From: Ectobius pallidus
Lineage: Eukaryota; Arthropoda; Insecta; Blattodea; Ectobiidae
Assembly (NCBI GenBank): GCA_964059195.1
Contig: CAXKWD010000002.1
Coordinates: 151,979,042-152,043,041, forward strand
Reading direction: 5' to 3'
DNA: 64,000 nt
Part shown: positions 11,257-24,049 of the stretch, in pieces
How the letters are laid out: each line of letters begins with the position of its first letter
Position numbering within the stretch: the stretch's first letter is position 1
The notes under the pieces: generated by a model
Told to the model about the DNA's origin: nothing
Databases searched by the model: none
The model's input: the letters and a program-made list of their open reading frames with translations, nothing else
Made by a program: the position numbers and the translations under genes

Positions 11257-12130
11257 TTGTGGTCCCGTTGTGGGAGCGATATCGTTCCGATCACATTTGC
11301 ACGTAAGCGTCGTGGGTCTGGATCAGTTGATGACGACAGTCAAAGCCAGACTAGTGGTGCCAGTCGTTCAAGCGCAGAAGCTTCCAAGGAAGGAACTGAA
11401 GAACGTGGCCGTGGAAACCTAAACCAACACGGTTTACGCAACACTGTTGATCTGGGACAACAGCTCAAGGAATGGGGACAGAAAGGTGTCCGCAATCAGA
11501 GATTAATGTCAGCTCCTCCAGTTAACCGTACAAAACATCCTCAGCGATATGTGTCTCGCATCGAGATCTACCCTATCATCCCAGCTGATCCAACATCAGG
11601 GGGGGTCCAGCTATTGTGACTTCAGATAACCAGGGGCATTGGAAGCCACCCGTGGCACCAAAACAGCCACATTCTCAACCACAACCTCAACCACAGACTG
11701 GGAATGTGAGGCACATACCAAAATTTGGAGTGGGTAGAGATGAACCCCTTCTTCCCAAGGTTGACCAAGAAAATGGAGAAAAACTATTCTCTTCAAGAAT
11801 GCCTCATACCAGAGACACGTATTCCTGTAGTCTCAAGGCTTTGGTCGACACACTCCTACACAATTTGGACTGGAACAAGTATTTCCTCAGACACATGGCT
11901 TTGGTCGATCGTCTCCATTTACATCACTCAATTATGGAGCTAGAACTTTCCAGCAACATGCAGAACCATCTACTCCCAAACAACAGCGACAAACCAGGTC
12001 ACTGTCTCAACAAAGGTCCCAACCTCAATCCCAACCTGAAACTCAACCCAAGCCCCAGGAAGCTCCACCACCCCCAAAACCACCAGAACCTACTCCCTAT
12101 GATCCAAGTATATGTAGTCCATGTCTTTTC
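11257..12130 (+). pseudogene. Unidentified Gln/Pro-rich coding relic
   Basis: I do not recognise this gene. A plus-strand frame from about 11,300 encodes a Ser/Glu/Arg-rich segment (ARKRRGSGSVDDD), then LRNTVDLGQQLKEWGQKG and RYVSRIEIYPIIPADPTSGG. At a run of seven G near 11,598 the frame shifts, and coding-like sequence continues (HWKPPVAPKQPHSQPQPQP, HIPKFGVGRDEPLLP). A second shift near 11,795 leads to a stretch rich in Gln/Pro with PKPQEAPPPPKPPEP, ending near 12,120. One in-frame TAG lies soon after the second shift. The three segments follow each other in register with coherent composition, which argues for one ancestral protein of about 270 residues, decayed or mis-sequenced at homopolymers. 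No transposon motif is visible. It may be a retrocopy or an exon of a host gene. Confidence 0.45.
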
Positions 12131-14173
12131 TTGAATTTCCAGAGTATTTTTCCACCTGAACCTTGAGTTCAGCCACATCTTTTACGACAGCTTGGACCCA
12201 GGAAATTGGATGAGATGCTGACAAGGAATCTCCGCAAACTTGATAATTGCACGGATTCCCGGCAAAGGAAGTGGCTTCTCTTGTTATGTAAGCAGTTCTT
12301 CCTCTACTCTTCGGACATTTCCTATCTGGACTCTGCGGCAACGACCAAGTGAAGAGACCTGTGAACGGAACTCGGATGTGAACTGTGATGAGAGGAACGG
12401 TGTGTGACCAGTGTCCGCGTGTGAAACTTTTGTGTTCGTCATCAAAAGAGAAAAGTCTTCTACTTTTTCTCAAGGGTGGGAGAATGCGCCATGTTGACGC
12501 ATTCATTGTCCCTGGAATTAACGGAATTTCCACCATGGACGGAATAGACTAAAAAATAATAATAACAAGAAAGATAGCGTTGATATTGTGTAAATTTAGT
12601 AAAGAGGGCTCTGTGTGAGGTTGAATGAGTAAATTCAGTGCGCATGCGTAATGCTCGCGATGGTTGAAACAGGCAGCCATCTTGGATAGTCTCTTGGCAG
12701 TTGAAATTTGGCAGTGAGAGTGTGTGGACGACCAGCTACTTGGGATCCGATTAGGTGAGCACCATATATTATTTGTGTTTGGAAATATTTAGATCATGTA
12801 AAATTACTTTGTGTGCTCACCATTTTTGGCTTCTAAATTTATATTTTCGGCCATCTAAATTTCGCCATGGTTAGGTTCTGGCCTTTTGTGAAATTCTGTT
12901 CTGGACTTTGAAATTGGTCTCCACCATTCGCGTTTTGTGATTATCAGTTATGCGAGATTTTTATAATTTCGATTAGTTGGGGCATTGGGTTTTAGTCTAG
13001 ATTTTTCCGCTCAGTTAGTAAATTATTAATTTCATTTTGTTTTTGTGATTTGTTCTTCGGTATTTAATTAGTTATGGATTTGTGTTAAAAAAATAGGTTT
13101 ATGATCAACTGCCATTTTCGGCCGTTTATTCGAAATTTTCAGAAAATCTTTTATGCCATCAAAACTTCAGAGCTTCACTCACATACATTCACATACTGGT
13201 ATTGAGAATCAGAACTAATGCACGTGGCCTGATTGTTGTCTCACTTAGCTTGCTTTAAACTTTATGTCATATAACTGTAGCTTATATTTAGCTTTAATTT
13301 GTAATCACTGGCAATTTTCAATAATACAAGTTTTCAATGTTGATTGGAAGTTAGATATCGTGTTATGATACCTGTTGATCGTCTTGCATTACGGGAGTAC
13401 ACCTATTTTCTCTTTACGCACGGAGCTTTGACCCGTGTTTATTTGGTGATCTGTAATAAGCAATGCTTTCGTTCTTTCCCGTATGCTTGAAATCTAATTA
13501 GCGACTAAATTCGTTGGGTAGTTAATTTTTCTGTTGCTACTATATTACGATGTCTCGCATTTCTTGCGTAAAAGCAACAATCATACCATCATTCTTTATC
13601 TGAAAGCACGAAAACAGTAATAATACTATTTGTTGAAAGTAGAGTTCATTTCTAATTAAAGGATTATTAAGCATTCTGTTTTACACCCAGATTTAAATAG
13701 TAGTGATATCTCACTTAATAAAGGTTTAATTATCCTCACCGTTAAGTACTGGCCTACTAAGCTGACACAGTAATAGTTGGTGCAGTAAATATTAATTCAG
13801 TTATGAATATGTATCAAATTATACCTTACGAATTATTCATTGTGATTTTCTTCAATACAGTTAATTAGACAGATTCAGTTTTTACATGAAGTTTTAGTTA
13901 AGAAACTGCAATTATTTTGTTATACAGGTATACTGTGTATTTACTGTATATTCTCTCACACTGTTTCAAATAACCATAGCTTGTAGGCGTTTTTCATGCT
14001 GAAACTAAATTATTGTTATTGAATATTTTGTTTTGGCCTATACATACGATCCATTTTCTTACCATAGCCACCCCTGTTATGACCTGTTGTATGGACTAAA
14101 GGCATAAAAGAAATAAAAGTTGTTTACCTTATCTAAGATTTAATTCAGTAATATTCTTACCATTTTGCTTATT
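12131..14173. other. No gene supported
   Basis: AT-rich intergenic or intronic-looking sequence without coding, RNA or repeat signals that I can defend. Confidence 0.4.
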
Positions 14174-15300
14174 TTATATCTGCAACGCAATGGATCTACG
14201 GGTAGAAAATACCAACTCCTCGCTTTCCAGATTCCCAGCTACTTTACATGCTTTTACTGGTAGCAAAGGCCTCTGTGGAAATACCCCGGCGAACCCGAAA
14301 GGCAAACGGCAAAATTCATAATGAGACCAATCAGTCGAGAACGCCGTTAAGGGGCGTGACGACTCCGCCAAGGAAATTTGGTAATACGCACTGTTCAAAT
14401 CTAGGGATGAAAACACAGTAGCGCCTGAGAACCAATGGGCCGCTGAGTGGATGTCTGCTAACGGCATAGACTCAATACAAATCCTTTGGTTGAGGACGCG
14501 GTAGTCTACCACAGGACGAAAATCATTTTCTCCCTTCGGTATTAGAAAAATGGGGCTGGAATATGGTGAAACCGAAGGTCGAATAATACCATGGTTTAAC
14601 ATTTCCTGAATCTTTTTGCGCATAACTAACAACTTAGAAGGAGCTAGTCTATACGGTGGAAGACGAACAGGGGAATGATCGACTAGTTGGATTTCGTAAT
14701 CCAAAACGTTCGTAGAACCCAATTCATTACTAAGAACCATCGGGTAAGATTGTATAATCTGCATAATCTGGGACCGGCGTTGCTCAGGAAGAGGATCCAA
14801 CTCAACCTCAACAGTAGGAGAATTAGACTCACTGAGATAAGGAGGGACATCCAACAATGGAGCTAAATGAGAAGAATGCTCCAGACCCGGAAAGGGAATG
14901 AGAAATGGCAAACATATACGGGGAGCAAATTTGAAGTGTAAGGAACGAATACTAAAGTCAAGAACCATCCCAGAATAACTCGCAAAGTCAGAACCGAGAA
15001 TGACAGGAGCTACAGTAGTCGATAACACCCAAAATCTGAACCTCCAAGAGAACTTAGAAATACGGAGAGAAAGATACACCGAGCCTAATAATTCGATAGA
15101 AGACCCATCAACAGCAAAAGCATAAGGAGAACATGAAACTAAATTGTGAATAGAAAATCCTAGCTGTGCTAGAGTATGCACAGAGATACAAGAATGAGAA
15201 GCACCGGAATCCGAAAACGCCGAAAACACTTGATGGTTCAAGGACACCTGCAAGACAGGTAAATGACGAGGAACTCTCCCACTACAACCCAATGGATTGA
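14174..15300 (-). pseudogene. Gypsy C protease and partial reverse transcriptase
   Basis: A 372-residue open frame. The N-terminal part is a retropepsin: VFSAFSDSGASHSCIS holds the D-S-G active site and VAPVILGSDF is the second conserved strand. RT follows, with VRLPPYRLAPSK, YSSPIFLIPKG, FRPVVDYRVLN, VFSSLDLNSAYYQI with a catalytic Asp, and CRLPFGFAG. After FGFAG the frame runs through about 30 residues unrelated to RT and ends, so the palm is cut before the YxDD motif. The protease and fingers-palm region could fold, but no active polymerase is possible. The start shown is the first Met; the natural frame probably continued from gag. Confidence 0.85.
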
Positions 15301-15365
15301 AACAATTTCAAATCTAAATCGTCATTCTTTACAGGAATACCCGAACCACAAGGGCTAAGTCCTAG

Positions 15366-16835
15366 TCAAGATGAATGATTAGGTCTAGAGAAGATCAAGC
15401 TTTTAAAGGGCGATGGTCCCGAGCGATTAGTGAGCTGAGAATCCCTCATTCTTTTCCGACAGTCTCTACGAAAATGTCCAGGCTTATGGCAATAATGACA
15501 TAATTTCGGGTCTTTCACCGAGACCGAAACAGGAGTTTGGTTTGACAACAAAGATGGAGAGGAAGACTGAAAAAAGACAGCTGGCCTACGAGCATCAGCA
15601 CATTCAAACTCGGAGATCTGACTGGCCAAGTCTCCCAATTGAATGAAAGAGGTAGGCCTGGATGCAAAGGTCAAACATGAACGAGTCGAAGGCGATAATC
15701 CAGAAAGAATAACCTGGACTATCTGCGCTTCCGACTTCGAAACCTGAAAAACATCCGCATATAGTCGGATATCCTGAACATATTCTGAAAAATGCTCTGT
15801 GACCCGCTGAGGACGATAATAATATTGCAAAAGTAATGCCTGCCTCAATCTGGACGGCACAAACTGAGAGCGTACCTGCGAGTGAAAGGAGTCCAAGGTC
15901 GCCTGACCGGCCAGAGAAATGTTAAGAATATCCAACACTCTACCCGTGACCACTCCAAGTAGCAACTGCAATGCTAAATGATCGGACACCTTAAAGGACT
16001 TGACTTGACGAGCAAACTGTACTAGGAAGGTCAAGGAAAGAATTGCCTCCGAAACTTGGGACACAACAAAGGGTTGAACACTTTCCACTAAACGTTGTAA
16101 CGGATGAGTGATCTTAAATGGCACAAATGTAGGTTCCGGCAATGGAACAGCTTGAGACGTAGATATAGGCAACTGCACACATTCAGATACATGGGCCGAC
16201 TCAGGTCAAGTCGCAGAACACATATGCGACCAATCAGCAATAGGAGGAGCATTCAAGGTTGGGGTGTCCCATTACTACTAGACTGAAGCATGTCAGAAGG
16301 GCTCAAAACATTAGAAGCTTGTTGATTCAATGCTTCAGCATCATCAACTGTTTGAACCTTAGTAGACGAACCAGGGAGATCTAACAATGCCTATCCAGGA
16401 GTAGTAACTACCTCAGATTCATCCGCCCCTAACATAGCAAACAATGATTGCAACATATACCTCAAGTTGCCCAAATCTCCCAAATCAATAAATGAAGAAG
16501 GTGCGCTAGACAATACAATTATTCTATTATCAAGATGCCACGCACTATGCAACAGTCTACGCCTTTGTTTAAGGGACAATTCAGATTCAGAAAGCAACTA
16601 CTTAACTGTCTCCACAATCTCAAGAATTTTCCTTTTTAAGGTATGAAATTCAGCAATCATTTCATCTTGGGAACTAAATACATCTGGAACAACTCTTTTA
16701 GACCCAGCCTGTTTAAGAAGACTGACCAATTGAAACACGTCGGCAGTATCCACTGCTTATGTACCCCAACATTTCAATTCAAAGACTAATTCATCCTTCC
16801 GTAACAAATCCCACGACAAGGTTGGGTGGAAGACC
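15366..16835 (-). pseudogene. Gypsy C gag
   Basis: From an ATG near 16,835 the minus strand reads MVFHPTLSWDLLRKDELVFE, with the LRKDEL SAP-like motif of arthropod gypsy Gags. Two or three stops or shifts follow (around 16,757, 16,600 and 16,391). The 270-residue frame 15,366-16,178 then gives a capsid-like helical region (SLAGQATLDSFHSQVRSQFV, LLQYYYRPQRVTEHFSEYVQ) and a complete CCHC knuckle, CHYCHKPGHFRRDC, followed by a basic Ser-rich tail. It is a nucleic-acid-binding particle protein. The capsid-nucleocapsid half is open, and only the N-terminal third is broken. Confidence 0.8.
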
Positions 16836-17399
16836 ATTTTGAACAGAAATATGTACAAAGTATAACAAGAAACTGCAAGAGAAAACACTGAATAATCGTA
16901 AGACAGGGAATAATAAGTAGTCGTATAAAATACGTCAACCCTCCCACCAGGGATGAAAAGAAATAACAACCAGAGTAGTAAGATTGAAGAGCACAGCTAC
17001 CACTGAGCAGGTTGAAAACTGTTATCACTGGAAATAAATAAATATTGATTGCTTTAGTAACTATAGATTTGATCACAATTGGATAACCTAGCGTGCTGGG
17101 AAACTATGTCCAAGGAACGATAAGGAAAACACCATATCACATCATGAACTTTATATAACTCCAAGTTGAAATACAAGAGAATATAAAAATATTAGACTTT
17201 ATATGAACTATGTGTTGAAAAACTAGACAATATGAATATATAGAAGTCACAACCTAGCAAATATCACAGACAACAACAGGACCAATGTATTTAAACAGTC
17301 CCAAACACAATGTAAATATGGACAACTAAGTCGGCTCACAGAAATGGCAAATACCCAGATTAATCCTTACGAATTCACACTATCACTATCTTGTTTTGA
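16836..17399. other. Non-coding leader of gypsy C
   Basis: AT-rich sequence between gag and the tandem array, presumably the 5' untranslated region of the minus-strand element. No LTR edge or primer-binding site was recognised. Confidence 0.35.
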
Positions 17400-18860
17400 A
17401 TAGTATACTCAAACTAATGCCCAATATACTTTATTTTTAAATGTCCAAGGGGTTATGCAACTCAACAGTGTACCTTATGCAAAATATAATTCAGAAAACT
17501 TCATATGACTGCAATCTATCTTCATAAGAGAGAATTCACTGAGTTTACACAGTATAATCAAGCTTGATGGCCAATATACATTTAGTCTTCAAGGATTATG
17601 CAACTCAGCAGTGCACTATTCATAAAATATAATACAGAAAACTTAGTATAACTGCAATCTATCTTTATAAGAGGAAATTCTCTAAGTTTGGATTGTACAA
17701 TAAAGCTTAATGGAAAATATACATTTAGTATTAAACTTCAAGGGTTATGCAACTCAGCAGTGCACTATTCACAAATATAGTTCAGAAAACTTAGTATAAC
17801 TGCAATCTATCTTCATAAGAGGGAAATTCGCTAAGTTTGGATTGTATAATAAATCTTGATGCCCAATATACATTTACTTTAAGGTTCAAGGGATTATGCA
17901 ACTCAGCAGTGCACTATTCACAAAATATAATTAAGAAAACTTAGTACCACTGCAATTTTACTTCATAAAAGGGAATTCACTGAGTTTACACAGTATAATC
18001 AAGCTTAATGCCCAATATGCATTAGTTTTAAACTTCAAAGGGTTATGCCACTCAGCAATGCACTATTCACAAAATATAATTCAGAAAACTCAGTATAACT
18101 GCAACCTATCTTCATAAGAGGCATTTCACTAGATTTGGATAGCATAATTAAGCTTAATGGCCAATATACATTCAGTTTTTAAACTTTAGAGGGCTATGCA
18201 ACTCAGCAGTGCACTATAAACACGATATAATTCAGAAAATTTAATATAACAGCAGTCTATCTTCATAAGAGGCAATTCACTAAGTTTACACAGTATAAGC
18301 AAGCTTAATGGCCAATATACATTTAGTATTAAACTTCAAGGGTTATGCAACTCAGCAGTGCACTATACACAAGATATAATTCAGAAAATTTAATATAACA
18401 GCAGTCTATCTTCATAAGAGGCAATTCACTAAGTTTACATAGTATAAGCAAGCTTAATGGCCAATATACATTTAGTATTAAGCTACAAGGGTTATGCAAC
18501 TCAGCAATACACTATTCACATAATATAGTTCAGAAAACTCAGTATAACTGAAATCTATCTTCATAAGAGGGAAATTCACTATGTTTGGATTGTATAATTA
18601 AGCTTTATGGCCGATACATTTAATTTCAAGTTCAAGGGATTATGCAACTCCACAGTGCACTACTCGTATATATAGAAATTAATTCAGAAAACTTAGCACA
18701 GCTGCAATATTACTTCATGATTGGGAATTTTACTGAGTTTACATAGTATAATTAAGCTTAATGCCCAATATGCATATATTTTAAACTTCACGGGGTTATG
18801 CAGCTCCACAGAGTACCTTTATGTAATGTAATAGACTTGAATCCATTTAATATAACGTGA
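17400..18860. repeat. Tandem array of about ten 149-bp units
   Basis: The phrase TTATGCAACTCAGCAGTGCA recurs, with variants, at about 17,453, 17,596, 17,745, 17,894, 18,042, 18,194, 18,342, 18,491, 18,639 and 18,796. The spacing is 143 to 157 bp, mostly 148 or 149. Each unit also contains AAGCTTAATGGCCAATATAC and ATCTATCTTCATAAGAGG variants. The units are roughly 80-95% alike by eye, with adjacent middle units closest, as expected for unequal exchange. The array lies on the gag-proximal side of minus-strand gypsy C and may belong to its LTR or leader. Confidence 0.9.
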
Positions 18861-20410
18861 CAGGTTCTAGAAAACAATGTAACCCTCGAATCCAAAAATG
18901 GCTACAATATTAATTCACCTTTTGACTTGGCTACCAAAAACATAACTGCTAACAAAATCTGTATCATACAGATGAGTGAATGCATACGAATACTTGTGGA
19001 TTCGGCTATAAAACGAGAAATAGATTCCATACGCAACTAACCATCGCCAGCTTCCTAACTTTGACTTGACCTTTAAACAAGATGGCCAGCTTGCGTTACT
19101 ACAATGTCAGCAGAGTACATGAATTTGCATCCACAAATACCCTTACGTGTGTCCCTTAATTTACCCAGAAACAATCTTAACCATGAATGGGCCTTAAACA
19201 TGCTTTGGAACTTTCTCCCTTGTTTGACCTACGTGATTTGTGACTCTCATCCTAACATTTACACACGACATAACGGAAAATGACAGAGACTCTAGAACAT
19301 ACATGGGCATGTACTGGTTCGCGAACCACTTGTGGTTCTCGACCTTCCCGCATAAGACACAAGATGGCATTGCGAACATTCGGTGTACGTGGTGGATTAT
19401 TCCCGTGCATGAATCATATCTCTTTGCAAGCAGTGACGGGTTGCGACACAGTTCCGATTGGAAATGCGTTATGGAACATTCTAAGCCTTTGTATGATGAA
19501 ATAATTGCACGTAAAAGAATAATTAAAAATACAAAATTCTTTGTATTATTTGTATATTGTAGTGTTTATTATAAAGTGAAATTAGTGTTTCCCTAAGAAT
19601 GAGCAACCGCCACTGCACTTATTGTCTGTTTGTGTCTCCATCTACCTATTCTTTTCGAACTATGTGTAAGTTGACCAAGTTTGCGGGTTGCGTGTCAATG
19701 GATAGGGGTTTGTCCATGATTGCTCTAGAACAATAAGTTGATGGTTTGGTAACTATATACAAATTTAAGATGAGTGATTCCGGTCACATGAATAAAGTAG
19801 TGAAGCTACATCTCAATATAAATGAACTCACGTTCTCACGGCACATACCTCAGAGACGAATCCGACGAGCAGGGCATGCAGAACACCACACTACTAGCAC
19901 AATCGAGCACAACAGGAGTTCTTACAGCAGCGCTGCCGACATCCAAGCACCAGACAAAGAACACGCACCGAGCATGCGCAGAAAGACAAGGCAAGGGAGA
20001 GAGCGCAAGAGTGAACTACAACGCACTCTACATACGTAATATTGTAACGTAATGTCACATATATACAAACATATATACACACACTATACATACTATATAT
20101 ATTAACATATGTGTGTGTTTTAACACGCTGGATCCAAGAAACCGCTTTCTTCTCTGTAGAGATAGGTCTAAATTCTACCAAAAGTTCGTAATGATAGTTA
20201 TGAATGGGCAAATTATACAGTTTTAACAATTTTTAAATTGTTTAATTTTGAAAAAAGAATGCTAGAAAGAAATTGCAGGTTTTAAAAGTATAAAATTTGA
20301 ATATCGTTGAAGAAGGTGATTGTATAGTAACGAACCTTTGTAAAAGTTGCATATATTGAACAAATAAATCAATGCGCATTTGCTACGAATATTAAAGAAA
20401 TACAGTATAT
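18861..20410. other. No gene supported
   Basis: AT-rich sequence with a short TA/CA-rich microsatellite at about 20,055-20,110. The short frames at 19,194-20,229 lack recognisable motifs or coherent coding signal. Confidence 0.4.
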
Positions 20411-20839
20411 TCAGGACACTAATGTTGTCCTTGCTCTCTTGGGACGAGAAAGTCCGGCTTCTGGCTGAATCTCCACAACTGAATGTAGCAGGAGCTGAGA
20501 ATCTCCGTTATCTTCCATCATATTTTTGATATCGGATTCAGCGTCTGCAGGGGATGTTTGGATGGGCTCCATTTCTTCCTCAGCGTCGTCTTCGTCCATT
20601 AAAGGTCTCTTATTCAAACAGTTCCCCTGGCAGTTTTGGCATAAAGGGGAACAGCTTAACGAAACTTTCTTGCAGCCGCATTTAAGACTGCTACAATCCT
20701 TTGTATATTTACAAAAAATCTTGCTTAAAATTTCTTGTGGTGCTGCTGGGTCTTTGGTCGGCACTGGAGCAAGATGATTTCCCTTGCGTTCCCAACCCCA
20801 TAACTCTGGAGTTAATTGGTTTCCTAACCAGAGCAGCAC
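20411..20839 (-). pseudogene. Tesmin/CXC-like Cys domain, C-terminus of the relic
   Basis: A 142-residue frame that starts in the linker (LGNQLTPELWGWERKGNHLA, APVPTKDPAAP) and then gives a dense Cys cluster: CKYTKDCSSLKCGCKKVSLS, then CSPLCQNCQGNC. Nine or more Cys with CxC, CxxC and CxxxC spacing resemble one repeat of the CRC/tesmin domain, which binds zinc and DNA. An acidic region (DEDDAEEEMEP) and a short basic C-terminus (KRARTTLVS) follow to the stop at 20,411. The single repeat is shorter than the paired repeats of true tesmin proteins. DNA targeting for the nuclease-type domain is inference. Confidence 0.6.
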
Positions 20840-21872
20840 TTGGTGGTATGTCCGAAAGGCGTGTTCTTTCGTTCCACCTCACTTGGTGGAAGTGACGAGA
20901 GATCAGGTTTTACATTGGTCATCGATTTTAGAAATGAATGGTAACGGTAGGTGTTAAAGGAGCTCTCCTTTGCTGGGGCGCCATACCATCTTAGCATGCA
21001 CGTTCGTCCAGCTTCCTCAATTTCAACTTGTGAGGAGGAAGGGTTGCAAAATACTTCGGCTGCCCTGCGAATATCTCGGTGCTTTTGGTAGAGTTTGACA
21101 AAACCAAGTTTACTCTTTCGGAATGTTGCTGACGTTGAATCGCAGCCAGTAAAAGCATGCGGGAACAGAATTTGTTTCAGACCAAGCTGCTGCATTTGGC
21201 GGGTGGAGTAAACATTGGTTACAACTTTTCCTCTCCCTGGTTTCATGAGTAAAATATTGTGATCGGGTGGGGTATTTGCAGTAAGTAGCAATGCGAGATC
21301 AACATCTTCCCCAATGACAGCCATTTAGTTGTTTCTCTAGTTGATTGTTCAACAGCTGTACTTACAATCAGTACATCAGCATCGTCTGATGCTTGATGCG
21401 TTGCGATGCCGTTTTTCTCAAGTTTAGACCTCAGTAGGTTGATCAGTCTGTCTTTATTGTGCGGATTGGAGAGGAACAGTTCTTCATTCACTGTTATTTC
21501 GGTGTCCAGATTGAAATTGATATCTACCGACTTTCTCATTCGGTAGCGTCTTCCTTGTTCGGCCGCCTTAGTGCTGCTTGGTGAGTTGCTGTATCCATCG
21601 AACACTACAGTGCATCTCCTTCCGGGGTAGTGGGTCTTGACGAATTTGACGTATCTATCACAAATTGCGGAGACTGAGGATCCTTTTTGCCAGATTACTT
21701 TATGTATGAGAAATCCCCCATCAATAACTACATAAAAGTTTGGTAAATGTACGGTCACGTCAGTTGATTCAAACAGTTTGTACAGGGCAGATTTGTTGGT
21801 TTTTCTCATACCACCTTCATTGAAGAGGGCTAAGGGAAATGGAGCCAATTCGTATCGTAAATAATCCTTCAA
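20840..21872 (-). pseudogene. PIN/FEN-like nuclease-type domain of the 20.4-24.8 kb relic
   Basis: Two overlapping frames (21,243-21,872 and 20,824-21,324) carry spaced acidic motifs in the order expected of a PIN/XPG-like fold: CTVVFDGYSNSPSSTK, then THQASDDADVLIVSTAVE, then MAVIGEDVDLALLL, then HAFTGCDSTSA. The Asp residues in VFDGY, DDADVLIV, GEDVDL and TGCDS could form a metal-binding acidic cluster, so hydrolysis of nucleic acid is a reasonable inference, not shown. A frameshift near 21,320 falls between the second and third motifs. A dual identity as a regulatory, inactive PIN domain cannot be excluded. Confidence 0.6.
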
Positions 21873-24049
21873 GTGTTCATCACTTATTTGCTAATAAAAA
21901 TCCTTTGAAAGAGTATGAAAGGGTCTACTGAAACATTTTCGTCATGGATATTGATGGATGAAGTAACAGAGGAAATAGGGAGTGCCTTGTCTTTGCGTGA
22001 CGACTTAATATCTGAAAATGGCAATTTTACCAGTTTATGCATTGCTTGCGTACCACATGTTGCAGAAGCACAGCAGTTGACTTTATCATCTCCCACCACC
22101 CCTGTAGCTATCGACATGATATCACTGGTTTCAGGAAAGGGAGGATCATTTTCTAGCCACGTTGAGAGTTTAGCAATATCAGCCATGTTTTTGGTTATGC
22201 GTGCTCCCCCTAAATCTATATGCTGTTCACTCGAAGTGAAGAGAACTCCACTGAACTCTACCAGTGAAGTGCAGACGTCATGAGTTGCACTCATTCCCAC
22301 AACCCACTTGCTGATTACGCTATCTGTAATACCCCGGCCACACGTTATGCCACCGTGGGCTCTGAAGCTTCGCATCAAGTTGGTCTCTATTGTCATATCC
22401 GACCAAACACCTGACCAAAAGCGATCAGACCGTCGCATCGTGAAGGCACCACCATTAACGAACTGCTGGTGTTCGTCTTGTGACAATCTTGATGGAAGAT
22501 TCATCACATTCTGAACATAATTGTTATTTGAATGTGGTTAAATATGATGTTTCACAAGGCAGTTTGTGACAGCAAATGACCTCTGACTGCTCTGGCAAAA
22601 GCATGGCCTTGAAGCATTTTGTCAACAGATACTGGAGCATATTCCGTGCTCAACAGGTCTTTAAGACCACTACCAGATATCAGGTAGCCGATACATCCTA
22701 AATAGGATATAAGGAGGTGAAATCCACCCAGACGCACCACACAGTTGGATAGACGGGTGTCAGATGGCACACCTGCAAGTATTTCTCTTGCCTTCCAATA
22801 GAGAGGCTGGTCGAACGTTATAATCACACTGCGCTGATCGATTTTTACGCACAACCGAGCTGCATATGCCAATGCCGTATACACAGTATCGTAATTAGAT
22901 GGAGGAGTATTTATGAATGGAAGGGGGACAACTTTAGTCTTTTCGCTGTAATCTCTTCTAGTCACAGTGTTCATGTACCCCTTTCATTGTGGAATTGGAA
23001 TGCGTTGCTTTTGAGCAAGCAACCACAGGATGTCATGTGGTGGAGGATGCGCCGATTCTTCTGGTATATCAAGGTTTTCCACCAAAACATTGTGCAAATC
23101 ACCCCCTTACCCTGGAATGTTTCCAGAGGAATGATTCCTAATTTTCCAGTTTCATTAACCGTGGTATTCTTGAACTTTTTTCTACCGAACTTGCTGGAGT
23201 GATGCATCTGATTCCACCCAATGAGTGGGAAGTATTAAATCCATCGATTGTGCACACATTGGAGTCAGCATTGTAATAGACAAATTGATTGAATGGCCCT
23301 CTTTTGAAGAATGGTTTAGAATGAGCAATACACGACATTTCTAACACCTGGGATTCGTAGTAAGATGAACAGAATCCCAAATTTGAAAGAAGATTTATCA
23401 AATTTTTAGAGGGAAATTTTCTGTAGAGTAGGAGAGAGAGACTGCTCAATACTGATGATAAGAAGGTTCGTGGTCGTACCACAGATGTTATGGAATGTCC
23501 AATGGCGATGCATTTCTTACTAGTTTCCTCAACTCTTTTTGTGTTCATCATCATCACCTCCTGTAGGAATGTAAGAAGGGTTGGGGCAAGACACTCCGCG
23601 TCTTGAAGAAACTCATCACCAGGTGGGTACGTACGAGATTCGTACATTTCTCCCTGGATGTCCTGTCGAATGATAGCTGCAGCTTTCTTCACAATCCTCA
23701 TTCGCTCGTCAGCATATTTTTTTTGCCTATCTTGCTCGTACCAGGCATCATTCAAAAGTTTGTGTCCTGCATCAGTAAAACATATCACTGGAACATCGAA
23801 TCGGTTGCTTCCCAGTTTCACTATTATGCGGTCTCCATATTTTTCAATTAATTTTGTTTTACAGTTCTCCAGTCAAGGGTTTTACCTGTCACTGCGCCCA
23901 TCAATTCGCACATCGAAAACTGGCAGTCATTATTTTCTTGCATGTGCAAATATATTTCCTCCATTCCTTTAGCAATGTGGTCTTCAATTTCTGAGTTTTT
24001 TCTTTCTATAGAGGCCTTGTAAACTTCTTATAGCAGTCACTGTGGTATA

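Larger units (their letters stand above)
14174..16835 (-). mobile_element. Ty3/gypsy LTR retrotransposon C, truncated inside RT
   Basis: The minus strand reads gag (from about 16,835), protease and the first half of RT, then departs from RT sequence at about 14,270 just before the expected YxDD motif. RNase H, integrase and the 3' LTR are missing, so the copy was truncated or joined to unrelated DNA there. The zinc knuckle and protease are better preserved than in gypsy A, and the sequence is clearly a different lineage. A 149-bp tandem array lies on its 5' side (17.4-18.86 kb). Confidence 0.85.

Noticed and set aside
17400..18860. CRISPR array
   Set aside because: Units are contiguous 149-bp repeats without unique spacers, in eukaryotic DNA.
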